A stretch of DNA of 64,000 nucleotides from Mesorhizobium qingshengii (lineage in GTDB: Bacteria; Pseudomonadota; Alphaproteobacteria; Rhizobiales; Rhizobiaceae). Shown one piece after another: positions 1-8,677 of the stretch (the stretch's first letter is position 1; each line of letters starts with the position of its first letter). The translations under genes and the position numbers were made by a program. The stretch lies in assembly GCF_027563465.1 (NCBI RefSeq), contig NZ_JAPFQA010000001.1, positions 310,001 to 374,000 of the forward strand, given 5' to 3'. The notes below the pieces were generated by a model. It searched no databases and had not been told where the DNA came from. It was given only the letters and a program-made list of their open reading frames with translations.

Positions 1-34
1 ACTGGAAAACCGCTTCGCGGAGCACGTGCAATGA
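1..34 (+). CDS. 3' end of an upstream gene (partial)
   Basis: Frame 2 reads LENRFAEHVQ and then a TGA at 32-34. This TGA overlaps the ATG of the next gene in an ATGA arrangement, the same junction used repeatedly in the following operon, so the fragment is probably the last ten codons of a co-transcribed upstream gene. Too little is present to assign a family. Confidence 0.5.
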   Translation, partial: LENRFAEHVQ

Positions 35-810
35 CGACCGTGACGGTTGGCCAGGTTGTCGCGGAGGTTGTCGGCGAAGGCGCGGCCGTGGTGATGATCC
101 ATGGTCTCGGCGGCACGTCCAACATGTTCCAGCCGCAGATGGCGGCGCTTTCCAGCTATCGCGTCATCCGGCTCGACCTGCCGGGCTCCGGCCGGTCGCC
201 GCGCCCGATCGAGCCGCTGACCATCGAATTGATGAGCGCGGCGGTCATCCGCGCCATGGCCGGCATGGGCGTCACTACCGCGCATTTCGTCGGCCATTCG
301 ATGGGCACCATCATCTGCCAGCAGATTGCCGTGACGCAGCCCTCGCTGGTTGCGTCGCTGGCGCTGTTTGGCGCGATGGCGGAACCGACGGAAGCGACCA
401 GGCAAGGGCTTGCCAATCGCGCCCGGCTGGCGCGCTCGGGCGGCATTGCCGATATCGCCGACCAGATTGTCGCCAATGCGATCTCGGCCCACACCAGGGA
501 AACCTCGCCCGCCGCCGTCGCCTTCGTGCGTGAATCGATCACCCGCCAGGACCCGGAATCCTATGCCCGCACCTGCGAGGCGCTGGCCAAGGCGACCGCG
601 GTCGACGCGCGGCGCATTTCCGCGCCGACGCTGCTTGTCACCGGCGACGCCGACACGGTCAATCCGGCCGGTGTCGGGCAGGCGCTTGCCGACAAGATCA
701 AGGGAGCCATATTCTCGTCTCTGGATCGGTGCGGGCACTGGGCCACGGTGGAAAGCCCGCGCGAGAGCAGCCAGAAGCTCGCCGATTTTTTGAGACGGGT
801 TGATAGGTGA
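31..810 (+). CDS. alpha/beta hydrolase (enol-lactonase-like)
   Basis: This 259-residue cytosolic alpha/beta-hydrolase-fold enzyme has an HGLGG oxyanion-hole motif near residue 24, a GHSMG nucleophile elbow near residue 89, an acid in the GDAD segment near residue 207 and a catalytic His in CGHW near residue 237. The whole triad is therefore present. Overall it resembles 3-oxoadipate enol-lactonase and similar small hydrolases, but the substrate cannot be read from sequence. It begins an apparent operon with an amidohydrolase and a Liv-type importer, so a role in hydrolysing an imported amide, lactone or ester is reasonable inference. Confidence 0.85.
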   Translation: MTTVTVGQVVAEVVGEGAAVVMIHGLGGTSNMFQPQMAALSSYRVIRLDLPGSGRSPRPIEPLTIELMSAAVIRAMAGMGVTTAHFVGHSMGTIICQQIAVTQPSLVASLALFGAMAEPTEATRQGLANRARLARSGGIADIADQIVANAISAHTRETSPAAVAFVRESITRQDPESYARTCEALAKATAVDARRISAPTLLVTGDADTVNPAGVGQALADKIKGAIFSSLDRCGHWATVESPRESSQKLADFLRRVDR

Positions 811-862
811 GGATTTCTGATCGGGCGTAGAATTGCGCGCTCGGCAAGTTGGGAGGCTTGTG

Positions 863-2191
863 ATGGCAGACGACAGCTGGAACGGCAACGGCTCGGGCAG
901 CACGCTCTTCACCAATGTGCGCGTGCTCGACGCGTCAGGTGAATATCCATACACCGGCGAGGTGCTGGTGCAGGGCAACCGCATCAAGCAGATCACCAAG
1001 GGCTCGTCGCGCTTCGGCTCGTCCTCGTCATCTTCCTATGGTGGTGGCGCAACCGTCATCGACGGCATGGGCGCGACGCTGATGCCGGGCATGATCGACG
1101 CCCATCTGCATCTGTCGTGGAACAATGCACCCGGCATCGACCCCATCCAGATGATGGAGATCGAGGAGCACATGCTGGTCACCATGGAGATGGCCAAGCT
1201 GGTGCTCGACGCCGGCTTTACCGCCGGCCGTGGCGCCGCCGCCGCCAAGCCGCGGCTCGACGTCGTCGCCAAGAAATTCATCAACCAGGGCCGCTTCCCC
1301 GGACCGCGCTACCTCGCCGCCGGCCCGGAAATCACCACGGTCGGCGGTCTCGGCGATTCCGCGCCTTCGCACATTCCGCATGAAGGGCTGAACCTCGGCA
1401 TCGTCGTTTCCGGTCCCGAGGAAATCCGCCGCACCGTGCGCCAGCTGATCAAATACGGCGTCGATTCGATCAAGCTCAACCTGTCCGGCGAGAGCATCAC
1501 CGGCATGGGCGCCGAGGAAACGCCGATGTCGGAAGAGGAGGTCGCCATGGCCGCTTCCGAGGCACGCTGCCGCAACAAGGTGCTGTCGGCGCATGCGCGC
1601 TCGTCGGGCTCGGTCAAGCAGTGCATCCGCCACGGCATCCAGAACATCTACCACGCCTCCTTCGCCGATGAGGAAGCGCTCGACATGCTCGAGGCGGTCA
1701 AGGACAAGCACTTCGTCGCGCCCGGCATCGCCTGGCTGATCAACACCGCGCGCCATGCCGAGCAATGGGGTATCAAGCCGGGCTCGCCACTGTCGCTCGA
1801 ATATGAGCGCGAGCTCGAAATGTGCATCGAGACGATGAAGAAGATGCACCGGCGCGGCATCCGCGTCTGTATCGGCGGCGACTACGGCTTTGCCTGGACG
1901 CCGCAAGGCACCAACGCCAAGGACATCCAGACCTTCGTCGAGATGCTCGGCTTCTCGCCGATGGAAGCCATCCAGGCCGGCACCAAATATGGCGGCCAGA
2001 TCATGAACATGGGCGACGAGCTCGGCCTGATCAAGGAAGGCTACCTCGCCGATATCCTGCTGATCGATGGCGACCCGATTTCCGACGTGCGCATCCTGCA
2101 GGACAAGAACCGTATCCTCGCCATCATGAAGGACGGCAAGTTCCACAAGGCGCCGCGCATCAACGAGCAGCGCCGGCGGCTCACTGCATGA
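863..2191 (+). CDS. metal-dependent amidohydrolase
   Basis: This 442-residue amidohydrolase-superfamily protein has the strand-1 HxH metal motif (DAHLHLS), a Lys in SIKLN, a further His in LSAHARS and YHASF, and the strand-8 Asp in GGDYG. The C-terminal LADILLIDGDP segment is the usual return of the beta-sandwich domain seen in imidazolonepropionase- and prolidase-like members. ATG 863 is chosen because GGGAGG lies six bases before it; an in-frame TTG at 833 and a GTG at 860 are also open. A Ser/Gly-rich loop near residues 48-58 (SSRFGSSSSSS) is unusual. The stop overlaps the next start (ATGA), indicating translational coupling to the importer. The substrate is unknown. Confidence 0.9.
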   Translation: MADDSWNGNGSGSTLFTNVRVLDASGEYPYTGEVLVQGNRIKQITKGSSRFGSSSSSSYGGGATVIDGMGATLMPGMIDAHLHLSWNNAPGIDPIQMMEIEEHMLVTMEMAKLVLDAGFTAGRGAAAAKPRLDVVAKKFINQGRFPGPRYLAAGPEITTVGGLGDSAPSHIPHEGLNLGIVVSGPEEIRRTVRQLIKYGVDSIKLNLSGESITGMGAEETPMSEEEVAMAASEARCRNKVLSAHARSSGSVKQCIRHGIQNIYHASFADEEALDMLEAVKDKHFVAPGIAWLINTARHAEQWGIKPGSPLSLEYERELEMCIETMKKMHRRGIRVCIGGDYGFAWTPQGTNAKDIQTFVEMLGFSPMEAIQAGTKYGGQIMNMGDELGLIKEGYLADILLIDGDPISDVRILQDKNRILAIMKDGKFHKAPRINEQRRRLTA

Positions 2192-3237
2192 GCCTGCTCG
2201 ACCAGCCTTCCTCGCCGTCGCTTTCGGGCGGCGGCATGACACGCCGGCAGGCCTGGGGCCTCGTCGGCCTGCTTGCCGCCGCCGTCATCGCATGGCTGGT
2301 CTTCGCCGTCTGGCCGGATTGGCTGAACGCGATCCTGATTTCGAAGAAGGCATTCGTCAGCGCCATCCTCAACGGCATCACGCTGGCCGGCCTTTATTTC
2401 CTCGTCGCCAGCGGATTCACGCTGATCTTCGGCCTGATGCGCAACGTCAATCTGGCGCATGGCTCGCTCTATCTGCTCGGCGCCTATATCGGCTACGAGG
2501 TCACCAGCCGCACCGGCTACTGGCTGCTCGGCGTCGCTGCCGGCTTCGCCGTGCTGGCCATCGTCGGCGTCGTCATGCAGGTCTTCGTCTTCCGTCGCCT
2601 CGAAGGCGATGACCTGCGCCAGACCCTGGTCTCGATCGGCATCTCGATCGTCGCCGCCGACCTGATGCTGGCGGTCTGGGCTGGCGGCACCTACCAGATC
2701 GCGACGCCGGAATGGCTCGACGGCGCCTTGACCTTGCCCGTCATCACCGCGGTGCGCTCCAACGGCGCCTCGGTCTTCCTCACCTATCCGCTCTACCGCG
2801 TCGTCGTGCTGGCGGCGGCGATCGTCATCGGCGTCGGGCTCTGGCTGATGCTGCACCGGACCCGCGTCGGCATGATGATCCGCGCCGGCGTCGACGATCG
2901 TGCCATGCTGCAGGCTTCCGGCGTCAACGTGCATGCGGTGTTTGCCATCGTCTTTGCCGTCGGCGCCGGGCTCGCCGGCTTTGCCGGTGTCGTCGGCGGT
3001 TCGGCGCTGTCCGTCGCGCCCGGCGAGGATGTCCGCTACCTCCTGGCGTCGCTGGTCGTGGTCATCGTCGGCGGCATGGGCTCGATCACGGGAGCCGCCA
3101 TCGGCGCGCTGCTGATCGGCCTCGCCGAACAGATCGGCCTCGTCTATTTCCCGACCTACGGCATCGTGCTGACCTTCGTCATCATGGTGGTCACGCTGGC
3201 GGTCCGGCCCCAAGGCATCATGGGGAAAGCCCGATGA
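2188..3237 (+). CDS. branched-chain amino acid-type ABC permease, LivH family
   Basis: This 349-residue integral membrane protein carries the LivH signature stretches GITLAGLYFLVASGFTLIFG and LAHGSLYLLGAY, and about eight hydrophobic segments. A cytoplasmic N-terminal extension of about 20 residues precedes the first membrane segment. It should form the membrane channel of a HAAT-type importer together with the next gene. The start overlaps the amidohydrolase stop, and its own stop overlaps the next start. Liv-type permeases in rhizobia carry many substrates besides leucine, so the neighbouring hydrolases are a better guide to the cargo than the family name. Confidence 0.92.
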   Translation: MSLLDQPSSPSLSGGGMTRRQAWGLVGLLAAAVIAWLVFAVWPDWLNAILISKKAFVSAILNGITLAGLYFLVASGFTLIFGLMRNVNLAHGSLYLLGAYIGYEVTSRTGYWLLGVAAGFAVLAIVGVVMQVFVFRRLEGDDLRQTLVSIGISIVAADLMLAVWAGGTYQIATPEWLDGALTLPVITAVRSNGASVFLTYPLYRVVVLAAAIVIGVGLWLMLHRTRVGMMIRAGVDDRAMLQASGVNVHAVFAIVFAVGAGLAGFAGVVGGSALSVAPGEDVRYLLASLVVVIVGGMGSITGAAIGALLIGLAEQIGLVYFPTYGIVLTFVIMVVTLAVRPQGIMGKAR

Positions 3238-4262
3238 GCCTGGCCATCGCCACGGACGGCACGACACCGCGGCAGAACTGGCTGGAGAGGCTGGGCGCCG
3301 GCCACATCATCCTGGCCGTCGTTCTGGTGCTCTATCCGCTGGTCGCGTCGGATTTCTTCCTCACGCAGATCGGCGGCTACTCCCTGATCTTCGGCATGAT
3401 GGGCCTGTCGCTGATGCTGCTCGCCGGCTACGGCGGCATGGTCAGCCTGGCGCAGATCACGGTCGCCGGCATATCAGCCTATGCCATCGCCATCCTCGGC
3501 AACAACAATTCCAACATCCTCGGCTTCGGCTGGCCGTGGTGGCTCGCGGTGCCGTTCGCGGTTCTCGCGGCGGCACTGGCGTCGGCGCTGATCGGCTGGA
3601 TCTCGGTGCGTACCGAGGGCATCTACACGATCATGATCACGCTGGCGATCGCCACCGCGACCTACTATTTCGCCCAGCAGAACTACGCCATCTTCAACGG
3701 CCATTCCGGCTATGCCGGCATCCGCGCGCCGGCGTTCTGGGGTATCGGCTGGCGTGATCCGAAGCCTTTCTATTATCTCTGCCTCGGCCTGGCGGTGCTG
3801 TCCTACGCGGCCGTGCTTTACGGCTCGCGCTCGACCTTCGGCATGACCTTGCAGGCGATCCGCGACAACCCGCGCCGCATGCGCGCGCTCGGCTACCACG
3901 TCACCGCGCACAAGGTCTTCGCCTGGCTGCTGGCCGGCGTCATCGCCGGATTGGCGGGCGTGCTGCTGGTCTGGTTCAACGGCCGTGTCTCGCCCGGAAC
4001 CATCGGCGTCGATGCGGCGATCGACGTGCTGATCATTGCCGTCATCGGCGGCCTTCGCCATCCGATCGGGCCATTTCTCGGCGCGGTCGTCGTCATCCTG
4101 ATGCAGACCTTCGCCATCGACATCGTCGGCGCCGAGCGCTTCAACACGCTGATCGGGCTGGTGTTCCTGGTGATCGTCTTCGTCTCACCGGATGGAATTC
4201 TTGGGTTGTGGGGGAGGATCAAGCCACATCTTGCCCAGGAGTCCTTGCGTCCCGGCTCGTAG
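3234..4262 (+). CDS. branched-chain amino acid-type ABC permease, LivM family
   Basis: This is the 342-residue second permease of the importer. It has a LivM-like hydrophobic pattern, the motif LAGYGGMVSLAQ near residue 63, and the cytoplasmic coupling segment GMTLQAIRDNPRRMRALGYHV near residues 202-222. It overlaps the LivH-like gene by ATGA. A 50-base gap separates it from the binding-protein gene. Confidence 0.92.
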   Translation: MSLAIATDGTTPRQNWLERLGAGHIILAVVLVLYPLVASDFFLTQIGGYSLIFGMMGLSLMLLAGYGGMVSLAQITVAGISAYAIAILGNNNSNILGFGWPWWLAVPFAVLAAALASALIGWISVRTEGIYTIMITLAIATATYYFAQQNYAIFNGHSGYAGIRAPAFWGIGWRDPKPFYYLCLGLAVLSYAAVLYGSRSTFGMTLQAIRDNPRRMRALGYHVTAHKVFAWLLAGVIAGLAGVLLVWFNGRVSPGTIGVDAAIDVLIIAVIGGLRHPIGPFLGAVVVILMQTFAIDIVGAERFNTLIGLVFLVIVFVSPDGILGLWGRIKPHLAQESLRPGS

Positions 4263-4312
4263 CGGCCGGAATGGAATGAACCACTGAAAACGAAATCAAC
4301 GGGAGGAAGATC

Positions 4313-5560
4313 ATGAGGATGCATAGACGTACATTGCTGGCCCTGGCGGTGTTCACCGGGCTGACCGCGCCTTCGATGGCGCTGGCTGCCGACGACACCA
4401 TCAAGATCGGCCTGCTCGCCACCTTCGAGGGACCGTTCACGGTGCTCGGCGAGGACGGCGAGCGCGGCGCTATGACCGCGGTCGCCGAGATGAACGGCAC
4501 CGTCGCCGGCAAGAAGATCGAGATCGTCAAGGGTTCGTCCGATGCCTCGCCCGACAGCGCGGTGCGCGCGGCGCGCAAGCTGGTCGAGCAGGACGGCGTC
4601 AAGGTGCTGGTCGGCCCGCTTTCGGGCGACGAAGGCCTGGCCGTCAAGGACTACGCCAAGACGCAGCCGAACGTGACCTTCATCAACGGCACCTCGGCCG
4701 CGCAGGACACGACATTGCGCGATCCGGCGGAAAACTTCTTCCGCTTCTCGACCGACGGCGCCCAGTGGATGGCCGGCCTCGGCACCTATGCCTTCAAGGA
4801 CAAGGGCTACAAGAAGGTCGCCACCGTCGCCGAGGATTATTCCTTCCCCTACACCCAGGTGTTCGGCTTCATGGCAGAGTTCTGCAAGGCCGGCGGCCAT
4901 GTGCCGTCGAAATCCTGGGTGCCGATCGGCAACAAGGATTTTTCCTCGGTCATCGCCGCCATCCCCGAAGACGTCGACGCGATCTACGTCGCGCTCGGCG
5001 GCGCCGATGCGGTCAACTTCCTGACCCAGTACCAGCAGGGCGGCGGTTCCGCACCGCTGATCGGCGGCTCGATCACCGTCGACCAGACGGTGCTGACCTC
5101 GAAAGGCAAGCTGCGCGACGTGCTGAAGGGCACGCCCTCGGCCGGGCCGACCGCCGACACCAATGACGCGCCGGCATGGAAGGCCTTCGTCGAGGCCTAC
5201 AAGAAGCAGCCGGGCGCCTTTCCCTCGCCGTCGCTCTTCGCCCATGGCTACTATGTCGACATGAAGGCGACGCTGCTCGGTCTCGACCAGGTCGGCGGCG
5301 ATGTCTCCGACGGCGGCAAGAAGCTGCGCGATGCGCTGTCGAAGCTGTCCTTCGACACGCCGACCGGCAAGGTGTCGCTCGACAAGAACCGCAACGCGAT
5401 TGCCGACATCTTCCTGACCGAGGTCACCGAAGGCGCCGACGGCAATCTCATGAACAAGCTGGTCAAGGTGGTGCCGCAGGTCAACCAGACGCTCGGCATT
5501 CCCGAAGACGAGTTCATGAAGCTCGGCGCGGTCAACCGCGACAATCCGAGCTGCCCGTAA
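4313..5560 (+). CDS. ABC transporter substrate-binding protein, LivJ/K type
   Basis: This 415-residue periplasmic binding protein opens with a Sec-type signal peptide (RRTLLALAVF..., predicted cleavage after MALAAD near residue 25). It then has the family start IKIGLLATFEGPFTVLGEDG, followed by two Peripla_BP_6 lobes. It starts at the ATG preceded by GGGAGGAAGATC, a strong ribosome-binding site. It should deliver substrate to the two permeases upstream. The ligand is unknown; the adjacent amidohydrolase and alpha/beta hydrolase suggest an amide, lactam or ester-like compound. Confidence 0.92.
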   Translation: MRMHRRTLLALAVFTGLTAPSMALAADDTIKIGLLATFEGPFTVLGEDGERGAMTAVAEMNGTVAGKKIEIVKGSSDASPDSAVRAARKLVEQDGVKVLVGPLSGDEGLAVKDYAKTQPNVTFINGTSAAQDTTLRDPAENFFRFSTDGAQWMAGLGTYAFKDKGYKKVATVAEDYSFPYTQVFGFMAEFCKAGGHVPSKSWVPIGNKDFSSVIAAIPEDVDAIYVALGGADAVNFLTQYQQGGGSAPLIGGSITVDQTVLTSKGKLRDVLKGTPSAGPTADTNDAPAWKAFVEAYKKQPGAFPSPSLFAHGYYVDMKATLLGLDQVGGDVSDGGKKLRDALSKLSFDTPTGKVSLDKNRNAIADIFLTEVTEGADGNLMNKLVKVVPQVNQTLGIPEDEFMKLGAVNRDNPSCP

Positions 5561-5584
5561 CAGCGACATTGAGTGTAGCCGCCA

Positions 5585-6370
5585 GTGACCGAAAGCTTCG
5601 CAGCAAACCGTCTCCAGAGCACCGGCGCCTATGCGCTGGAGCTCGATGGCGTGGCGCGGCATTTCGGGGCGCTGGTGGCGCTCTCGGGCATTAACATGAG
5701 GATCGCGGCCGGCGAACGGCGCGCGGTCCTCGGCTCCAACGGCGCCGGCAAGACGACCCTGTTCAATGCCGTCACCGGCGACTTCCTGCCGACATCAGGG
5801 CGCATCCGCTTCTTCGGCGAGGACATCACCGACCTGCCGCCGCATGAGCGCATCCGGCGCGGCTTGCGGCGCACCTATCAGATTTCGCAACTGTTCAAGG
5901 GCCTGTCGGTCCTCGATTCCATCTTTCTTGCCTGCCGGGGCGTCTCGCGCCGGCGGTTTTCGCTGCTGCGCCCGGCGGCAAGCGACGTCAACATGGTGCA
6001 GGCGGAATCGATCCTCCACGCCGTGCATCTCGAAGCCTATCGCGACGCGCTGGTGGCGACGCTGAGCCACGGCCAGCAGCGCCAGCTGGAGATCGCGCTG
6101 GCGCTCGCCGGCGCGCCGCGCTTCATCCTGTTCGACGAGCCGGCGGCCGGCCTTTCGCCGACAGAGCGCCGCGACCTTGTCGCCATCCTCAACGCACTGC
6201 CGAAACACATCGGCTACATCATCATCGAGCACGATCTCGATGTCGCGCTGCGCGTGTCGGAATATGTCTCGATGATGCACAATGGCCGCCTGTTCAAGGA
6301 AGGCACGCCGCAGGAGATCGAGGCCGATCCCGAGGTCCAGGAAATCTATCTCGGGGGCAAACATGGCTGA
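5585..6370 (+). CDS. ABC transporter ATP-binding protein, LivG family
   Basis: This 261-residue nucleotide-binding subunit has a Walker A GSNGAGKTT near residue 49, a signature LSHGQQRQLEIAL near residue 161 and a Walker B FILFDEPAAGLSPTER near residue 180. It also has an H-loop IIEHD near residue 218. The LSHGQ signature is the common LivG variant of LSGGQ. The start is GTG at 5585. The stop overlaps the next start, so the two ATPases are translationally coupled. Confidence 0.92.
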   Translation: MTESFAANRLQSTGAYALELDGVARHFGALVALSGINMRIAAGERRAVLGSNGAGKTTLFNAVTGDFLPTSGRIRFFGEDITDLPPHERIRRGLRRTYQISQLFKGLSVLDSIFLACRGVSRRRFSLLRPAASDVNMVQAESILHAVHLEAYRDALVATLSHGQQRQLEIALALAGAPRFILFDEPAAGLSPTERRDLVAILNALPKHIGYIIIEHDLDVALRVSEYVSMMHNGRLFKEGTPQEIEADPEVQEIYLGGKHG

Positions 6371-8588
6371 GCGCCAGACCTCCTCCGGCAAGCCGATCAA
6401 GGCCATCCTCCGGATAGAGGACCTGCAGGTCTTCTACGGCGAAAGCCATGCGCTGCAAGGTGTTTCGCTGGCGCTGGAAAGCGGCGTGCTGTCGGTGGTC
6501 GGCCGCAACGGCATGGGCAAGTCGACGCTCTGCAACACCATCGTCGGCCTGAAGCGGGCGAGCTCCGGTTCAATCCGCGTCGATGGCCGCGAGATATCGG
6601 CGCTCGAGCCGCACGAGATCCATCGTCTCGGCGTCGGCTATGTGCCGCAAGGGCGCCGCGTCTGGCCGAGCCTGACGGTCGACGAGCATCTGCGCCTTGC
6701 CGCAGGCAACCGGCGCGATGCCAGCTGGACGGTCGAGCGCGTCTACCAGACCTTTCCGCGCCTGGCTGAGCGCCGGACAAATGGCGGTTCGCAGTTGTCG
6801 GGCGGCGAACAGCAGATGCTGGCGATTTCGCGCGCGCTGCTCAGCGATCCGAAGCTGCTGGTCATGGACGAGCCGACCGAAGGCCTGGCGCCGATCATCG
6901 TCGACCAGGTCGAGCAGATGCTGGTCAACCTTGCCGCAGAAGGCGAGATGGCGGTGCTTGTCATCGAGCAGAATATCGGCGTGGCGACCGCGGTGTCGAA
7001 CCAGGTCGCCATCATGGTCAATGGCCGCATCAACAGGCTGATGGATGCAAAGGCGCTTGCCGCCGACCGCGAATTGCAGCAGCGGCTGCTTGGCGTTGGA
7101 CGCCATGCCGAGGAGACACCGGTTACGCCGGCGGAAGCCGCGCAGGCCCGGGAACAACTGGCGGAAGTCTATCGCATCGACCGCATCGCCGCTGGCTCGG
7201 CCGAACCGATGCCGCGCGATGGCGTCTATCGCCCGGTCACCGACTTGCCCAACCGCTGGAACGTGCCGGTCACCGAAATGCGGCAGGCGGCGGTCGACAA
7301 GGCAGCACCTCAGGACGATCTGAAGAAGGTCTTCGCCATACCCTTTGCCGAGCGTATCGGCCGGACCGTGCTGGTCGCCGGCACCTTCGACACCAAGGGC
7401 AAGGAACTGCGCTTCGTCGCCGACCGGCTGAAGTTGCTGGGCATTCCTGTGCGCACCGTTGATCTCTCGACATCGGGAAAACCGACCAGCGCCGACGTGC
7501 CCGCCATGCAGGTGGCCGGCATGCACGCGCGCGGTTCGTCCGCCGTCTTCACCAATGATCGCGGCGGCTCGGTCAGTGCCATGGCGGAAGCCTTCGCGCG
7601 CTGGATCGAGCGCGAGCCGCGTATCGGCGGCGTCATATCGGCCGGTGGCTCCGGCGGCACCACACTGGCGACGGCGGGCATGCGTGTGCTGCCTGTCGGC
7701 ATCCCCAAGCTGATGATGTCGACAGTGGCGGCCGGCGATGTCGCCAAATATGTCGGCGGCGCCGACATCATGATGTTCCATTCGGTCGCCGATGTGCAGG
7801 GACTGAACTCGATCACCGAACAGGTGCTGTCCAACGCCGCGCACGCCATGGCCGGCATGGTTGCGCAACTGCCCAATGCCGAGGCGTGGGAAGCCAGACG
7901 CAAGCTGGCGCGTCCGGCTGTCGGCATCACTATGTTCGGCGTCACCACGCCCCTGGTGCAAGCGGTGACCAGACGCCTCGAAGCCGACTATGACTGTCTC
8001 GTCTTCCATGCCACCGGCATCGGCGGGCGCGCCATGGAAAATCTCGGCGACTCTCGCCTGTTGTCGGGCTTCCTCGACCTGACCACCACGGAAGTGGCCG
8101 ACATGATCGTCGGCGGCGTCTTCCCGGCGACCGAGGATCGTTTCGGCGCGGCGATCCGCACCGGACTGCCCTATGTTGGCTCGACCGGCGCGCTCGACAT
8201 GGTCAATTTCGGCCCGCGCGACAGCGTGCCGGAGAAATTCCGCAGCCGCAAATTCGTCATCCACAATCCGAACGTCACCCTGATGCGCACCACGCGCGAC
8301 GAGAACCGCGCCTTCGGCGAGTGGATCGGCGCACGGCTCAATGCCATGAATGGCCCGGTGCGGTTCCTGCTGCCCGAAGGCGGCGTGTCGATGCTCGATG
8401 CGCCCGGTCAGGCCTTTCACGATCCGGAAGCCGACAATGCCCTGTTCGAGGCGATCGAGAAAACCGTTCGCCAGACCCCGTCGCGCCATGTCGAGCGGGT
8501 GCGGGCGAACATCAACGAAACGCCTTTTGTCGACGCGGTGATCAATGCGTTCCACGCGATCGCGCCGAAGCTGCAGAGGCGGGCATGA
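6363..8588 (+). CDS. fusion: LivF-type ABC ATPase plus Tm-1-like/UPF0261 domain
   Basis: This 741-residue protein is uninterrupted in one frame. Residues about 15-245 are a complete LivF ATPase with Walker A GRNGMGKST, signature LSGGEQQM, Walker B LLVMDEPTEGLAP and H-loop VIEQN. After a linker of about 85 residues, residues about 331-741 match the Tm-1-like ATP-binding domain (UPF0261), with GTFDTKGKELRFVADRL, SAGGSGGTTLATAGMRVLP and KLMMSTVAAGDVAKYVGG. UPF0261 proteins are usually stand-alone and of unknown biochemical role; tomato Tm-1, which binds a viral replicase, is the namesake. The fusion ties this fold to an import ATPase. ATG 6363 overlaps the LivG stop. Both domains look intact, so the protein is probably functional. 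Confidence 0.88.
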   Translation: MAERQTSSGKPIKAILRIEDLQVFYGESHALQGVSLALESGVLSVVGRNGMGKSTLCNTIVGLKRASSGSIRVDGREISALEPHEIHRLGVGYVPQGRRVWPSLTVDEHLRLAAGNRRDASWTVERVYQTFPRLAERRTNGGSQLSGGEQQMLAISRALLSDPKLLVMDEPTEGLAPIIVDQVEQMLVNLAAEGEMAVLVIEQNIGVATAVSNQVAIMVNGRINRLMDAKALAADRELQQRLLGVGRHAEETPVTPAEAAQAREQLAEVYRIDRIAAGSAEPMPRDGVYRPVTDLPNRWNVPVTEMRQAAVDKAAPQDDLKKVFAIPFAERIGRTVLVAGTFDTKGKELRFVADRLKLLGIPVRTVDLSTSGKPTSADVPAMQVAGMHARGSSAVFTNDRGGSVSAMAEAFARWIEREPRIGGVISAGGSGGTTLATAGMRVLPVGIPKLMMSTVAAGDVAKYVGGADIMMFHSVADVQGLNSITEQVLSNAAHAMAGMVAQLPNAEAWEARRKLARPAVGITMFGVTTPLVQAVTRRLEADYDCLVFHATGIGGRAMENLGDSRLLSGFLDLTTTEVADMIVGGVFPATEDRFGAAIRTGLPYVGSTGALDMVNFGPRDSVPEKFRSRKFVIHNPNVTLMRTTRDENRAFGEWIGARLNAMNGPVRFLLPEGGVSMLDAPGQAFHDPEADNALFEAIEKTVRQTPSRHVERVRANINETPFVDAVINAFHAIAPKLQRRA

Positions 8589-8677
8589 AGAATTGGACTT
8601 CGCCACCGTGCGGGTGGATGTTTGAGAATATCGCCGGTCGCCCCGTGCCGACCGTATTGTCTTGGGGAGGATAGATC

